From: Arthonia radiata
Taxonomy: Eukaryota > Ascomycota > Arthoniomycetes > Arthoniales > Arthoniaceae
Direction: 5' to 3'
Assembly (NCBI GenBank): GCA_002989075.1
Contig: PSQN01000002.1
Location: forward strand, 186,001 to 250,000
Length of the DNA: 64,000 bases
Program-made: the position numbers and the translations under genes
Notes under the pieces: model-generated
Told to the model about the DNA's origin: nothing
Databases searched by the model: none
The model's input: the letters and a program-made list of their open reading frames with translations, nothing else
Shown here: positions 10,656 through 22,083 of the stretch, piece after piece
Numbering within the stretch: the stretch's first letter is position 1
Layout: the number at the start of each line of letters is the position of its first letter

Positions 10656-13399
10656 TTTGAAGGTATGCCGCCCGCGGGGCACGAGGTACACCTGGTCTTC
10701 AAGATTGGTTTCGGACTTTGTGCAGCTTGAGACGATTATCAGAGTTGTGTTTCGAGATCGATGAGTTGTGTAGAACCGCAGTGGTGATTGGGTTCTGTTT
10801 GGTCGATTGACGAGAGCACCAAAATGGAGAGGCAACAGAGCAAGTACGTTTTTGTGGCAGGCGAAACCACTGACGAAATCTCCCTTGCCCGATCAGGCAA
10901 CCCAGTGCATACACCTCAGAAGTCTTGGCGCATTGTGTTCAGCGGAATATTTTCTCCAATCTTGTTGTTCATCGTGAGGGAGCTTAAGGCATTGGATCCA
11001 TGGCGAAAAGTATGAGTTTGGTTAAAATGCGCCCTCCACTGATCTTACTTACGAGCCGTGAGCATGGCCCACAGAGTCGGGCTTGAGAGAAACACTCCGT
11101 TCTCTGCAGTACCTAATGATTTCAGCCTTCCACGCCGCCATCCTCCTTTCTCCATTATGTGTGTTTGAAAATTGTTGAGCAAAATGCTGTGCTCTCAAGC
11201 GCCTTCCAGACAGATCAATAGCTGCGTAAGAATACATCCTCAAACTTCTTTGAAATACTAAGTACCCACAATTCATCTACATGAAAGAAAGGGGTAGAGA
11301 CCAAATCTGCGACATCGCTTCGTGTTCAGTCGACGATAGTCAGGATTCGCATTTGCGGTTTAGTGACTAAAACATGAGGCCTCTGGCGAAAGGCTTGTAA
11401 TCAGCTCATGTCACGGCTGATTTTGCCCGTAGTCCTCATCAGATTCTAGGCATCGGTCTTCAGCTCTGCGCTGTTCTTCAGTGAGCGGAGCAGATATTCC
11501 AGGACGCCTAAGTGCGCACACATGAAGAACATGAATATCATCACACAGCATAGTGTCGGAAAACAAAAATGGAAGTTTGGCTGATTCGCCACAGAATTAG
11601 GATGCCAAGCGAGTTTGGCGGCTGCTCTCTCGAATTGCTGACTTGCGGGAATTTAGCGAGGAGCGTACTAAATGCGCGATGTAAAAGTATTCGAATTGAC
11701 TCGTCCGTACGCTACAATAACCGTCTGTTTATGCTTTGCCCGTCTGTAAGCAGGCCTTGTGTAAGGCGTCAAGACGCTCGAACGATTTTACGATTTCGCC
11801 CACCATGGAAAAGATTCATGTTGAGTTGGAAAACTGCATTGAGACCCACTGGTCGTCGTACGCACACTCGAAAAAGCTCCGAGAGACATTGGCCTTGGAA
11901 GCCCCATCTAGACCCACTGAGAGCATCCCCTACCGAGGACATCCTCCATTCTGAAGCCTGTTTCCTCCGCGGACTATAGCGATCCATGTGCAGAGGCTCC
12001 CGCTATTGTCAGGCAATAGCGGCGATTCAAGGCGCCGAATTTGGTATGAGGCGGATTGGATCTAGGCAGCGCCGCCAGTCGTGCGCCGATTGGCGAGTCC
12101 CGACTCGGAATACTGGTCCAACGAGCTGGACAGAGGATCATGAGGGCAGAGCTCACCGACATTTGGAGGGGCATCTTACGTGGCCGGCTTTCTATGTTGC
12201 CTTGCAACGGGCTTCTGATTGCGAGCCATCCATGTCTAGCACCTTGGCAAAGACAGAGCATTATCCCATTTGACACGGCCTCTAAGGATATGATCGTCCG
12301 TCAAGAGCTAATATTCATAGCAGACAGCGCGACTCGTAACCAGAGCGTGGTAGAAGCACAAGCTTGGCCCGGTGGCCGGGTTCGGCGCATAGGCGGGCAA
12401 GGGCACCGTGGTCTCCGACAACAGACTAGAACACACACGAAGGACGCTACGATTCAAGCTGAGCTTGGGAAGCTGGTGGCAAGTCTGTCAGGGCTGACCC
12501 TAGACGTCTTGTATCGATGCAGCAAGCGCGCTACCACCTCGTTGCCTGTTCGAGATGGAGATAGTGGCAAGTGACCGTGTCAAGTGATCACCGTCGAGAC
12601 TCTGGGGCGGTGTTATCGATGCACGTGTACAGACGGGCGTCGCTGGTAAGGGTTCAGCCTTGGTATTCTAGTAGCAATCATGACGAAGCGATAGTAGCGA
12701 TACCGGGGGATCAGCAAGGCGGGATGCCGCATGCAGATGCAAAGTGCGGAGGATGTGCAGAACGGTCTGTGGGTGTCGATATTATGTCGATCACCAAACA
12801 GCAGATCTGGAGTGTTCAGAGTAGTGCATATTGATTGCGGGTTGGAAGCGAAGAGATGGAGTGATCGTCGCAAGTTGTGGCTGAGGCAGAGGACAAGGTA
12901 GGGCTAGGAGGGGCAGTGATTCGTCCGAGGAGTCGACTGTTACATCTTGAATCGCTCCCACCAGGCTGTTTAGCAAGCATTCCTCGCGCGGGAGCTCAAG
13001 GACGTCATTAGCGCGATAGGCTTTCTCTGCCAATGAAATGGTGGATGATCCCACAATGAGATAGCTGGCGTGGTCAAAATACACTGATTTGAGAGGTCAA
13101 TCCAGTGTGAAGCCTGCTATCCCTTGCGTGCACAATGAACGAGAATAGGGATTGCGGCGCCTGGGACGTGATGGCCGCATTTGTGTGAGGTTGTAATAGA
13201 GAGTCTGCATCTAATAGCGGATAAAGGTGCCGTTGGTCGCGGCGGGCCGCACAAGTGTCAGCATTAGAGCAGGGCTTCTGTCGCGACGGCCGCTCTAGAG
13301 TGCGCGTCTTCTCGAGCAGCAAATACACCCGAGTCATACATGTTCAGCGAGCGAGCTGGGTTCTCCCTAATCAGCGAGCGGTCTCGTCCTCTTTCAGGC
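10656..13399. other. Gene-poor 2.7 kb, nothing recognised
   Basis: Base composition is normal, unlike the AT-rich island. Frames of up to 172 codons exist (plus 12056-12574, plus 11569-11979, minus 13084-12791), but they start at non-ATG codons or show no domain, coil, signal peptide or convincing splicing. It may hold a non-coding RNA, a degraded gene or long regulatory DNA for the chromatin gene to the right. I see no tRNA-like B box. Confidence 0.4.
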
Positions 13400-14748
13400 G
13401 ACTTTTCGGGCCTGTCGCAAGGTTGCAGTAGTGAGGCCCACTGTGGGCATATATAACCGTCAAGGTTGGCAGATCGTTCCCTGAAGTAACAGCTCCACTT
13501 TGCAAATCCCTCTCTGCACGCGAACCAGGCTACAAGCTGGAGTAGTGTCCGATCCAGCGAGAGAGAGTCGCGTGAGAAGTCGCGTCGCGAGCACTCAAGT
13601 CACATCTTCACCCCACGGCAGGCTCGAAAAGGCGACCAAGGTACTTGACTCCAGAGACAGACCACCTTAGCTGTGCATGATGGCGCTGGTCAAACTCACG
13701 TTTCCGAGCCATCCTGCGTCGCCAGTGGCCTGAGCTCTGCGTGGAGCACCCTGCTTCAGCTGCACCTACCCGGCACTTGACAGTTCATGCCAGAGAGCGA
13801 GTACAGTACTGGGCTGGATGCAGCCTTGTCGCTGTCGAGCACCAAGCGGCGACGGCACTGCAGCCCAGGTTCGATCTGTCACCCGCGCATCGTCTTCAAA
13901 CCTTACTTGGGCAACGAGCGCGCCTGCACGCTGCTGTCAGGCTGTCTGCGGCCTGCGTCTGTCTCTGCCTGGTGTTCGCAGCAACGCGTGGAGCCTCAGC
14001 TACTCCATCTTGAACGTGCTGCCTTTGCAGCTGGCAGCAGTCGTGACACGCAAACACGCAAACACCCCCGCCGCATTCTGTCGTCCCCGCGCGCCCCGAC
14101 AATCGGATCGGCGCAGTAACGCGTCTGAGCTTGCTGGGATCGTCGAGAGAATTGATCCTTCAGCGCAAAGAGTGAGAAGACAGTCTGGTCGCTAGCGTCG
14201 GATTTGCAGCCAACGAGCCCGAGCTACCTGTGACTACTCATCATTCTATCCATTCAATTGCGACAACAATTATCCCGTCGCATCACCATCCGAACCTCTA
14301 TCGTCAACCCATCTCCCAGCTTTGTCATCGCTCTCACCCACGCCCGCATCATCCAGGCTCCACATCATCGTCAGCTTCGCCGCTTACTGCCTATTACACA
14401 TTCTCTTCCACGCATCCGATTGCGCTTACACACGCTGCCGTCCGCGTCGCATTCACGCATAGTCCAGCACACCTTCCGCCCTTTCTCCTCCATCTCTTCG
14501 CATACCTTCCTCGACACCTCCACCGTCGCAGCCCCACCTGACTTTTCGCGTCGCGTTTCATCTGCTATCCAGCCCACGAGGTGCTCAAGCCACCTGGTTA
14601 CAGACGAAGCCTTGTGCCTCGTCGACCACGATCCAGTCCTCTGCGCTACCCGTTTCAGCCAGTCCCTTTCCGAATCGAGCCGCATGTGTGACAGACGTCG
14701 CTCAATACATCTCTGTTGGAAGCTTGTCAACTCTCACCGGCCCAGTCG
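13400..14748 (+). promoter_or_regulatory. Upstream region and leader of the Rsc7-like gene
   Basis: A TATA-like string (catatataacc) lies near 13448. From about 14230 the plus strand becomes strongly C/T/A rich with few G, such as repeated ATCATTC/CATCACC, which is typical of a long fungal 5' untranslated leader. No coding sequence is supported. Promoter and leader limits are inferred. Confidence 0.35.
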
Positions 14749-17126
14749 ATGCCCGGCATCATGGCATCATGGGCCGACTCTGGGACCATCAACCCAGCCA
14801 ACTTGAACACAGGTACGTCCGTGGGGTTCGTTTCGCGAGGGGGGTGGGTCGTACTGCGTGTACAGTCACACCGCCAACGGTTGCTGGTTTGCGAGCACCA
14901 TGCTGACATGTCGCTTTCCGTTCAGACTTGAGACCAACCAACCCTCCCCCAACCCACGTGCAAGATAAAATCCGGGGCATAAAGCGCAGTCGCTCACCCG
15001 ATGTCACATTGTCTGTTGCAGGCGAGGATGGTGAAGGTAAATACGCTGACGCGCATGCCCTTCATCCCATCGCGTACACTGACACCGCTACTTTAGATGA
15101 CGGCAGAACGCGTAAGAGGGGCAAACTCACGAAGAAGTCCACAGAATACATCCACACCGAAGAGTTTCGGGCCACGTCAGGCACCCCAAAGCTTGCGACA
15201 CCGACACCGCAGCCGAAAGCCGAGAGTGTGCCACAAGCATCCCCTCCTGCTGCTTCACCAAGCAGAGCCACACCCTCGAAGGGTCTCAAGGCCTTACCTA
15301 CCCAGCGCGACCATACGACTGACCAGCTCAACCCCGAAGGAGACGAATATATCGTGCGAGAGACGGATGAAGCGGGAGAGCAAAAGGTGACCGCGACAGG
15401 ACATCTAAGAGATGGCAGAGAATACAGATGTAGGACATTTTACATTCCGAACAGGGGAGAGAAGCTGTTCATGCTGGCGACGGAGTGTGCAAGGGTCTTG
15501 GTGTATCGGGATTCATATCTGCTCTTCAACAAGAATCGCTCCTTGCACAAGATGATCGCCAACCAGACAGAGAAAGATCATTTGATCAACGAGGGCATTC
15601 TGCCGTATTCATACCGCTCGCGTCAAATAGCAATGGTCACCGCTCGTTCAATGTTCAGACAGTTCGGCGCGCGGATGATACAGAACGGCAGACGTGTTCG
15701 AGATGACTACTGGGAATACAAGGCCCGCAAGCAAGGCTTCACCGAGGATGATTTGGCAAGCGACAAGCGACCCACAACCAACAAACCTAAGGAGACCTCG
15801 AGTGAGACAGCTTCCGCAAACGCCAACGCAATGAACTTGCTCGCTGGCAGCGAGATCCGATACGTGGACAATCCACTACAGGACCCACTGCTCCTCCCCG
15901 GAGCCGGGCTGGGGATAGGCAACATCGCGCCAAACAATCATATGTATCCGATGATGAGCTCTGATGATATGCTGCCGCGCGACTTCGGGACCCTACGCCG
16001 GCCACGGCAAGATGTGACGGGAACGCCGTATCAGGACCGGACCCAGTCAAGCTCAGGCGCTGAGATAGTCAACCAGGCTGCTCAGGCTGCCGATTTCAAC
16101 AAGGCACTAAGAGCACAGGGCGCCGTTCGAGGGCAGCTACTAGCAAACGAGTGGAACAGAGAGCATCATAGTCAGACCCCTGAGTTGCTTCAAACACTTC
16201 CGCCTGAAGACCCTTCAACGACTGCACCACTGCCGCCACAACACCCTTCGCCACAGCCGCCGATGCGTCCACACCCGTCTATGGGCCCTGGCAATCGCTC
16301 GGCTTCGATGATGGCACAGCAGCAGCAACATCGTCGGTCTTCTTCTTCCATGAACCATCCGGCATTTAATCAACAACATCCATATCATTCGCAGCCTGGC
16401 GTTGCCCAATCGCCGGCTCACATGCATCAATCAATGCCTGGTCCGTTGCGCGGTGCCACCGGCCAGGCACAGCCATCACCATATCCTTTCAGCAATCCGG
16501 GAGCGATGACGAACAACCCTGGGCTCTTTCAATACATGCAGCAGCAGCAAGCCGCGCAGCAGCAGAACGCAAACATGTGGAGCCAAGGAGGTCAGCAAAC
16601 TCCCACGCACAATCCCAGCGCCACACCAAACCCCCAGAATCCACATCAGTCACCGATGCACGGCGGCCACTCGCAGCTACCGCAACAATTTCAGAATCAA
16701 CAACACACAATCTCACCGCACATGGCGCGCTCACCGCATCCGCAAGGACAAGGCCAGCACCCGTCGCACATGCAGGCGGGTATGCACGGCCAACATGGCG
16801 GTATGCAGAACCATCACGGTGGCGGCATGCCCGGGTCATCGATGTCGGGCGGCAACATGTCATCGCCAATGCCAGCTGGCGTGGGTCCGAACATGGGCAT
16901 GGGCTTTCAAAACATGGGCGCCGGCTCGATGCCGACCAATCCATACGCAGCGATGAATCGGCAGATGTATCAACAGCAGGGTGCAGGCAGCCCACAGCAG
17001 TTCATGGGAAGCCAAGGTGGACAGGGACCCAATATGGGCATGTATGGCCCTGGAGGAGGCATGGGCGCGATGAATCCGATGCAAACGAGCAGTCAGTCTC
17101 AAGGCTCGCAATGGGGCGGCTTTTGA
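14749..17126 (+). CDS. rsc7: RSC/SWI-SNF subunit Rsc7/Swp82-like
   Basis: Exons 14749-14812, 14926-15036 and 15097-17126 join to 734 residues. Intron 1 has GTACGT and TTCAG. Intron 2 is 60 bp (GTAAAT..TTTAG, with CTGAC) and is a multiple of three, so an unspliced reading also stays open. Residues about 136-265 form the chromatin-remodelling Rsc7/Swp82 domain (GDEYIVRETDEAGEQKV, YRCRTFYIPNRGEKLFML, SLHKMIANQTEKDHLINEGI, FRQFGARMIQNGRRVRDDYW). A basic patch (KIRGIKRSRSP) lies near the N-terminus. The last 330 residues are Gln/Met/His/Pro/Gly-rich and disordered. The protein belongs to an ATP-dependent nucleosome remodeller in the nucleus. The choice between RSC and SWI/SNF cannot be made from sequence alone. 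Confidence 0.92.
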
Positions 17127-17676
17127 GGATGGCGGACAGTGATATCAGGATGCGAGGCATACTGATTTGTTGCAGGTGGTGGCGGTTCTTACTAGCATTG
17201 TCGATGTTCATCGGCGCGTGGGACGCGCTGTGCATTTATGGGCGTTTGAGACAGGGGACGAGAACATGGAATATCCACGCGAACACTCGGCTCAATGCTG
17301 TGGGTGCAGTCGAATCAGTATGGCGTTGCGTCGCATGGATTATCAGTCGATCTAGATGATGCATTGGGTTCCAGGTAAACGGGCGTTCATGAACTATCTG
17401 AATACTACTAATGCAGCGCGGATCATTCTCCGATCAATTTCGCCTTGTCGGTTTGCGCCTACGCTGTTAACTGACTGACCGCGTCAGCATGCACGAAGTG
17501 TTACCGACAAACCGACAGGCTTCATGTAGAGCAACGCAGGCAATTGGATTGTCTCCGATGTTTGACAAACTCAGATAACGGCAAACTTCAGGATCATGAG
17601 CTACATAATCATCACTCCTTCAGTACTCGATCGTCTGCTCGTTCACACTCTAACCTCACGACTAGAATCCACGAAA
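17127..17676. other. Intergenic, no gene seen
   Basis: This is the 3' flank of the Rsc7-like gene and upstream region of the proline-rich gene. An ATG at 17596, in frame with the next gene, could add 27 residues to it. No repeat or RNA gene is evident. Confidence 0.4.
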
Positions 17677-18401
17677 ATGTCAGGCACGGACAAGCATGAC
17701 AAGCCCGAAGAGGAAGGCCAAGCGGACACGCGTCCTTCAGGAAATCCTCCTGGTATCAATCGAGAGCACATCGATTAGCCATTCCATGACTTCCAACTAA
17801 CGTTTCCCACACAGGCCCAGATCGTTTACAAGCTAGCCGCACTGAAGCTCCTCCAGGCAGATCGAACGCGCCTCCTCCACGCAGATCAGATGCACATGCT
17901 CTCAACAGACTAATTTTACCTCCTCCAGCCAGGAGAATGGCACCTCCACCCCCCCGAGCACCAGCAGATGACATACCTTGGCGACCAGGCGCGCCGCAAT
18001 CCGGACAGCAAGACAGTCCTCGACCCCACCGAGCACCAGCAGACGATATACCTTGGCGGCCAGGAGCGCCGCGATCCGGACAGCAAGACAGCCCTCGACC
18101 TGCGGTGCCTTGCCAGCCTCGCCGACTGCCCCCAGAGGTAAGAGCATTGCGAGACGCCATGCCAATCACAGGCGTCCCTCCTCCGTTTTTGACTCTCGAT
18201 CCTAATCGACGCATCACCGACGAGGAGCTCATAGATGCCATGTCTCGGGCTCAAGCAGTTCTGGTGGTATGGCGCCAACAGCGTCGTATGAGCGGTGAGG
18301 CGACGCCTCATGGCGACTCGAGGACCAGGCTTTACTCAGATATGGATCAATTGATCGCATGGCTGAGGGAGAGAGCGAATGCGCAGAGACGCGAGACTTG
18401 A
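17677..18401 (+). CDS. Proline-rich protein with duplicated segment
   Basis: Exons 17677-17752 and 17815-18401 join in phase to 220 residues. The intron has GTATCA, a CTAAC branch point and CACACAG. An acidic/basic N-terminus (MSGTDKHDKPEEEGQ) is followed by a Pro/Arg-rich region carrying two 25-residue direct repeats whose core is ADDIPWRPGAP. The C-terminal 90 residues look folded and helical (TDEELIDAMSRAQAVLVVW, then LIAWLRERANAQRRE). The family is not recognised. It directly precedes the F-box-like array on the same strand, but lacks the array motif. It may be an intracellular adaptor: there is no signal peptide or membrane segment. Confidence 0.68.
17955..18104 (+). repeat. 75-bp tandem duplication, two units, in frame
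   Basis: Units 17955-18029 and 18030-18104 abut directly. They differ by a few substitutions (for example GATGAC/GATATA-type changes and CAA to CGA), mostly silent or conservative. Each encodes 25 residues of the proline-rich protein. Confidence 0.85.
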
Positions 18402-18685
18402 GACTTGAGGGGACTAAGTGGCTGAGAAGGCTGAGAAGGTATGAAAGCCCATCGTCTGCCAGAGAGGGCTCAGACAAAGGTGAGGTAGTCGGTGTGTCAT
18501 TATATGCACGACTGGTCTAACATCTCGACCGCTCGGTAAACGTCTTCGAAACTGAATGTGTTCTCTTCGTCATCCTTCTTCATAGCGTTCAATATTTTGC
18601 TACTTCTTCCTGATACCGACGCGCACACATTGCCCTTCTCAGTCACTATCAAGCTTTACTTTCAGGTTTTCGCAGAATTACAATT

Positions 18686-19179
18686 ATGGCCCCTCAGCAA
18701 GCTCATGTAACAGAGCAGAAGTATAGGAAGAGAACACCCACTAGCGTACAGAAACGAAGCCCTCTTCCAGATCTACCTACAGAGGTCCTCGACATCATCC
18801 TCAGACAAGCCTTCACCGACGCCTTCAACGCACTCGTCTCGGCCGCGCCGTTGGAGAGCTTCCGGCAAGCCTTCGCAGCCTACAGGAAAACGGCAATGTC
18901 TCTCGCGCGCATCAACTCCACTATCTTCACTTCGTCCGGAAACAACTTGTTGCGCACCGTAGAAAGGTCGTCAGAGCACACGTCCGAGCTAGCGATGCAT
19001 GGTTTGCGCTTGTGTGGCAGGGAAGATTTGAGCTTGTCGTTCCTGATGCACAGGTGGAGGTACACTACAGGTTTGAAGACCTCCAAGAAGTATCGTATTG
19101 GATTGAGCGAGCTTCCATGCGACTGCGCATGATAGAACTGGAGAGGGAGGTGGAAGTCTTGCGGATACCGCTGGCGTAA
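18686..19179 (+). pseudogene. Array member 1: F-box-like/coiled-coil, frameshifted
   Basis: From the ATG at 18686 the frame gives the family motif LPDLPTEVLDIILRQAF and block two (SLARINSTIF). The homologous continuation is then in another frame. It begins about 18920-18945 (FVRKQLVAHRRKVVRAHV) and runs to 19179 with the expected helical tail (RMIELEREVEVLRI). The original frame ends at 19132 after an unrelated Cys-rich stretch. One small indel near 18905-18945 explains this, with no good intron there. It could be a sequencing error, but other members are also broken. Confidence 0.62.
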
Positions 19180-19288
19180 TTACTACGTCATTGGCCTTGC
19201 ACGGGACCTTGACGGACTGAAGTGCTCTGAAGGGCAGCAAACCACTAGAATCCAAACCCTCACGGCCAATTCGACAGCTACAGCACTC

Positions 19289-19762
19289 ATGGAAGCTAGT
19301 CGCTGCTCAATGGCAGCCTCAGCTACCACAGCGCCCTCAAAAGCCCTGCCCCTGGAGATGGTCCACCGCATCATCGACGTTGCTCTGAGCTCCGCCTACG
19401 ACGACATCATCTTCACGCGACGCTCTCTGAAAACCAGGTTGCGGGATTTGTGGAACGACTACCACAAGACCGTACTGAAGATGGCATCATTGGATAGTAG
19501 CCACTTCACCCAAGTGCTGCGCGCTCTCCAAAACCAGAAGGAAGCAGTCACGACAATTACGATTTCTGCGAACACAGCCTGGGCCCGAGCGGCCGAAGCG
19601 ATTCCGGATGAGGATAATGATCGCAACCTCCGCCGACGTCGTGTCAGAGCGGTGAAGTTGAGTTGGTTGGCTTGGAAATGGGGGCATTTGGTCCGCCATT
19701 TGGAAGGCGTGAAGCGCGATTGCAGCGATCGAAAGGAATGTCTATTGGTACCCGACTTTTGA
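19289..19762 (+). CDS. Array member 2: F-box-like protein
   Basis: 157 residues from the ATG at 19289; a second ATG lies at codon 8. The motif is the shortened form ALPLEMVHRIIDVALSSAY. Block two is VLKMASLDSSHFTQVLRAL. Instead of the usual acidic coiled coil, the C-terminus is a basic, Trp-rich helix (RRRRVRAVKLSWLAWKWG), so partner binding may differ or the tail may be replaced. It lies 110 bp after member 1 on the same strand. Other frames do not restore a coil. Confidence 0.6.
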   Translation: MEASRCSMAASATTAPSKALPLEMVHRIIDVALSSAYDDIIFTRRSLKTRLRDLWNDYHKTVLKMASLDSSHFTQVLRALQNQKEAVTTITISANTAWARAAEAIPDEDNDRNLRRRRVRAVKLSWLAWKWGHLVRHLEGVKRDCSDRKECLLVPDF

Positions 19763-19899
19763 AGCACTGTGCGAGGGGATGCGTCGCCACTTACCTTTCA
19801 CCTCTTGTGCTGCTTTTGCGGCTGGCTCAAGACCTGACCTCATTTTCTAGCGATTCTCATCAACAACGCTTTGTTCATCAACGGAGCATCTCGACAGTG

Positions 19900-20436
19900 A
19901 TGGAAGGCCCAGTTCCAAGTCGACGTCCAGCAACCAAGCCTCTACCAACACTCCCTCCAGAGATCACTCACAATATCATCGACCACTACCTCCAATCCGA
20001 ATTCAAGCGCATCATCTGTCGGCCTCGCCCACATCATTTGGATTCATTGCAGCAGTACCCCAACGCTGTGCTATGCCTGTCACAACTTAGCAACGCCTGC
20101 GCCGTCCGGACTGCTCAGATCACGCAGCAGCATTGCCAGACCGTCAAGGCCAATTTGGAGCTGTGGAATGCGGAGGCTCGGGAGGCTCGGGAGTTCTGGG
20201 AGAATTTCGATCCATTGGAATGGACTGCCGATATGATGCCGGAGCATGGCATCGCGTGGCAGAATATGGCGGTGGTGCGTGGAGCGCACGACGCTGTGGT
20301 CAATGTGACGTTGAGAAATGAGGTGAGGGCGCTGCGAGCTGAGTTGATAGAGGGCAAGCAACAGAGCGATGAGCTTGCACTGCAGGTTGAAGACTTGAAG
20401 CAGGAAAATGAGCGGTTGCGACGACAGTTACCATAG
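19900..20436 (+). CDS. Array member 3: F-box-like/coiled-coil protein
   Basis: 178 residues from the ATG at 19900; the frame is open further left but without family similarity. The motif is PLPTLPPEITHNIIDHYL (residues about 14-31). Block two is LCLSQLSNACAVRTAQI. The tail is a strong coiled coil of about 45 residues (LRNEVRALRAELIEGKQQ, then QVEDLKQENERLRRQL). It appears intact and is a good reference for the layout of the family. Confidence 0.72.
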   Translation: MEGPVPSRRPATKPLPTLPPEITHNIIDHYLQSEFKRIICRPRPHHLDSLQQYPNAVLCLSQLSNACAVRTAQITQQHCQTVKANLELWNAEAREAREFWENFDPLEWTADMMPEHGIAWQNMAVVRGAHDAVVNVTLRNEVRALRAELIEGKQQSDELALQVEDLKQENERLRRQLP

Positions 20437-20654
20437 TGGTGTCTCAGCATGCAAGGGCGGTGGATACGGTGCCAAGATGTGCGATGTCAGCACGCGGTGG
20501 GGTGCAGCTACAACCCCAGGCAGGAGTCTACGTCCTCTGCTGCTACGCTGGACCCTCGCTCGCATCTGACCTGTACAAGTCTAGTCCTTGATGGATCGGA
20601 CTACATCATCCTGTTTGCCAAACGTCCTCCGCATCATCTTCCTTGCAAACCTCC

Positions 20655-21319
20655 ATGCCGAGAACCATTCCAATGGATTCAGCCTGCTCAGTGCTCACAT
20701 CAAGCCTCGAACAGCCGGGTGCAACGAGCACCACCAAGAAGTTGCCGGACCTACCGCCCGAAGTCATCAACATCATCATTGACGAGCTGCTCCTCAGCCG
20801 TGCAGATGCCTTCCACGATGCCATATTTTGCGGGCGCGAATGGGCATTCGCGTATTACTGCATAGAGGCTCTCACGCCGTCCAAAGTTAGTGTCGCATTC
20901 TGCAATGGCGTCTTACGAATGTCGCGCCATCAGATGGGCGAGTGCAAGCGCATGATTGCGATACTCAGCGGGGAACTCACTTTCGATCGAAAAGGCACAG
21001 TCGCCGGTTTGAAGGTATCAGAAGAGTTGGAAAACATCCATAAGCGTGCACAGTACCGGAGGATTCATCCGGAGCTGATGGTGCTTTGCAAGATGTTGGC
21101 GAAGAAGACGCAGATAACTCAGTCGTCGCGTCGAGCGCAGCCACTTGGGCTCTGCGCAGAAGTAGCCGCGAGTGCGATCGGAAGGTCTCGGAGTTTCAAA
21201 CGGAGTTGGAGACTGCGAAGTTGGAGTTTGAGCGGTTGCGGGGGCTCAAACGCAAGGTGATGATAACTGAATCAGGCCGTCCACTTTGCTGCTGGTGGGT
21301 CGACCGACTGAGCATCTAG
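20655..21319 (+). pseudogene. Array member 4: F-box-like, frameshifted tail
   Basis: From the ATG at 20655: motif KLPDLPPEVINIIIDELLL, block two VSVAFCNGVLRMSRHQMGE, then LMVLCKMLAKKTQIT. The coiled-coil tail (VSEFQTELETAKLEFERLRG) is encoded in a different frame from about 21110 to 21319. The first frame runs through the tail as Ser/Arg/Trp-rich nonsense and stops at 21260. A single indel near 21100-21140 separates them. The copy lies about 90 bp from the start of the AT-rich island. Confidence 0.62.
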
Positions 21320-21576
21320 GACTTCAGCAGGGTAATGGTAACGAGATTGCTCAACCGGCAGTCCAGTCTCGGAACCCCAGCCTATCTTTTGGGGACGTGC
21401 ACGTTTATATAACCAGCCTAGTTACGTAAGGTACGTAACTTCTCTTTATAAATAGTTTAGGCTGCTAACCTATATTTATACTAATTTTATATAAAATTCC
21501 ACTTAAATTGCTACTATTTTTACGCTCTTTTTTTTATTTAAATATACTCTAAATTAGCTTAAATTAGGCTACTTTT
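21320..21576. other. Left border of AT-rich island
   Basis: Composition changes from normal to strongly AT-rich at about 21410-21440. At 21421-21439 there is a perfect inverted repeat, GTTACGTA / TACGTAAC, with a 3-nt spacer. The AT-rich part beyond it, read on the minus strand, weakly continues the integrase of the old gypsy element that resumes at 22084. Confidence 0.45.
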
Positions 21577-22083
21577 TGTTAAAAAGATGTAAAGAAGAAG
21601 AAGAATACTACTACAAAGAGTAGAAAGACGAGACCAGCTTAAGACTGATACAATACTCAGGCTTAGTACAGATACAATACTTAGTAGCATAGAAAAGCTA
21701 TTGTTATGTTGTCTGTCTTGTTAGCTAGAATTCTCTAGAGAGATTCTAGCTTATATATCTAAGTCTAGCGGCCCGTATAGGACTTACTAAATATCTGTTC
21801 TTTTAATAGAGGCTAGATAACCTATAACTTACCGTATAAGACAGTAATTCTGTTTATCTAAAACTATTAGTCTTTAAGTCTATTTTATATTGTCTTAGAC
21901 TATAGGCCAGCTGTCTAAAACGGGTCGTATAATGCTTCTTTTTGTTCTAAGTCTAGGCTACTAGGCCCGACCCTTTAAATAAAAGGCTTATTCTATTCTA
22001 GACCGAGACAGCTAGTAGAACTTGTCCGATACTCCGGGTTCCTAAGGATTCCGGCTAACTAGCTAATTAGTTAATTTCTAACA
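21577..22083 (-). repeat. Copia-family LTR, copy A (507 bp)
   Basis: Begins TGTTAAAAAG and ends CTAACA. It is similar over its whole length to the LTRs at 39713 and 44619. No internal region is attached. Its flanks (CTTTT / ATCTT) do not match as a target duplication, so it may be an old solo LTR or a recombinant. The integrase-like frame of the surrounding gypsy element seems to continue across it. Confidence 0.8.

Noticed and set aside
12056-12574. 172-codon plus-strand frame
   Set aside because: Starts at TTG, has no recognisable motif, coil or signal, and no splice pattern; not enough to call a gene.
16489-17359. Long frames on both strands inside the Rsc7-like 3' half (168-260 codons)
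   Set aside because: They are shadows of the Gln/His/Met/Pro-rich coding sequence. No domain, and the composition mirrors the sense frame.
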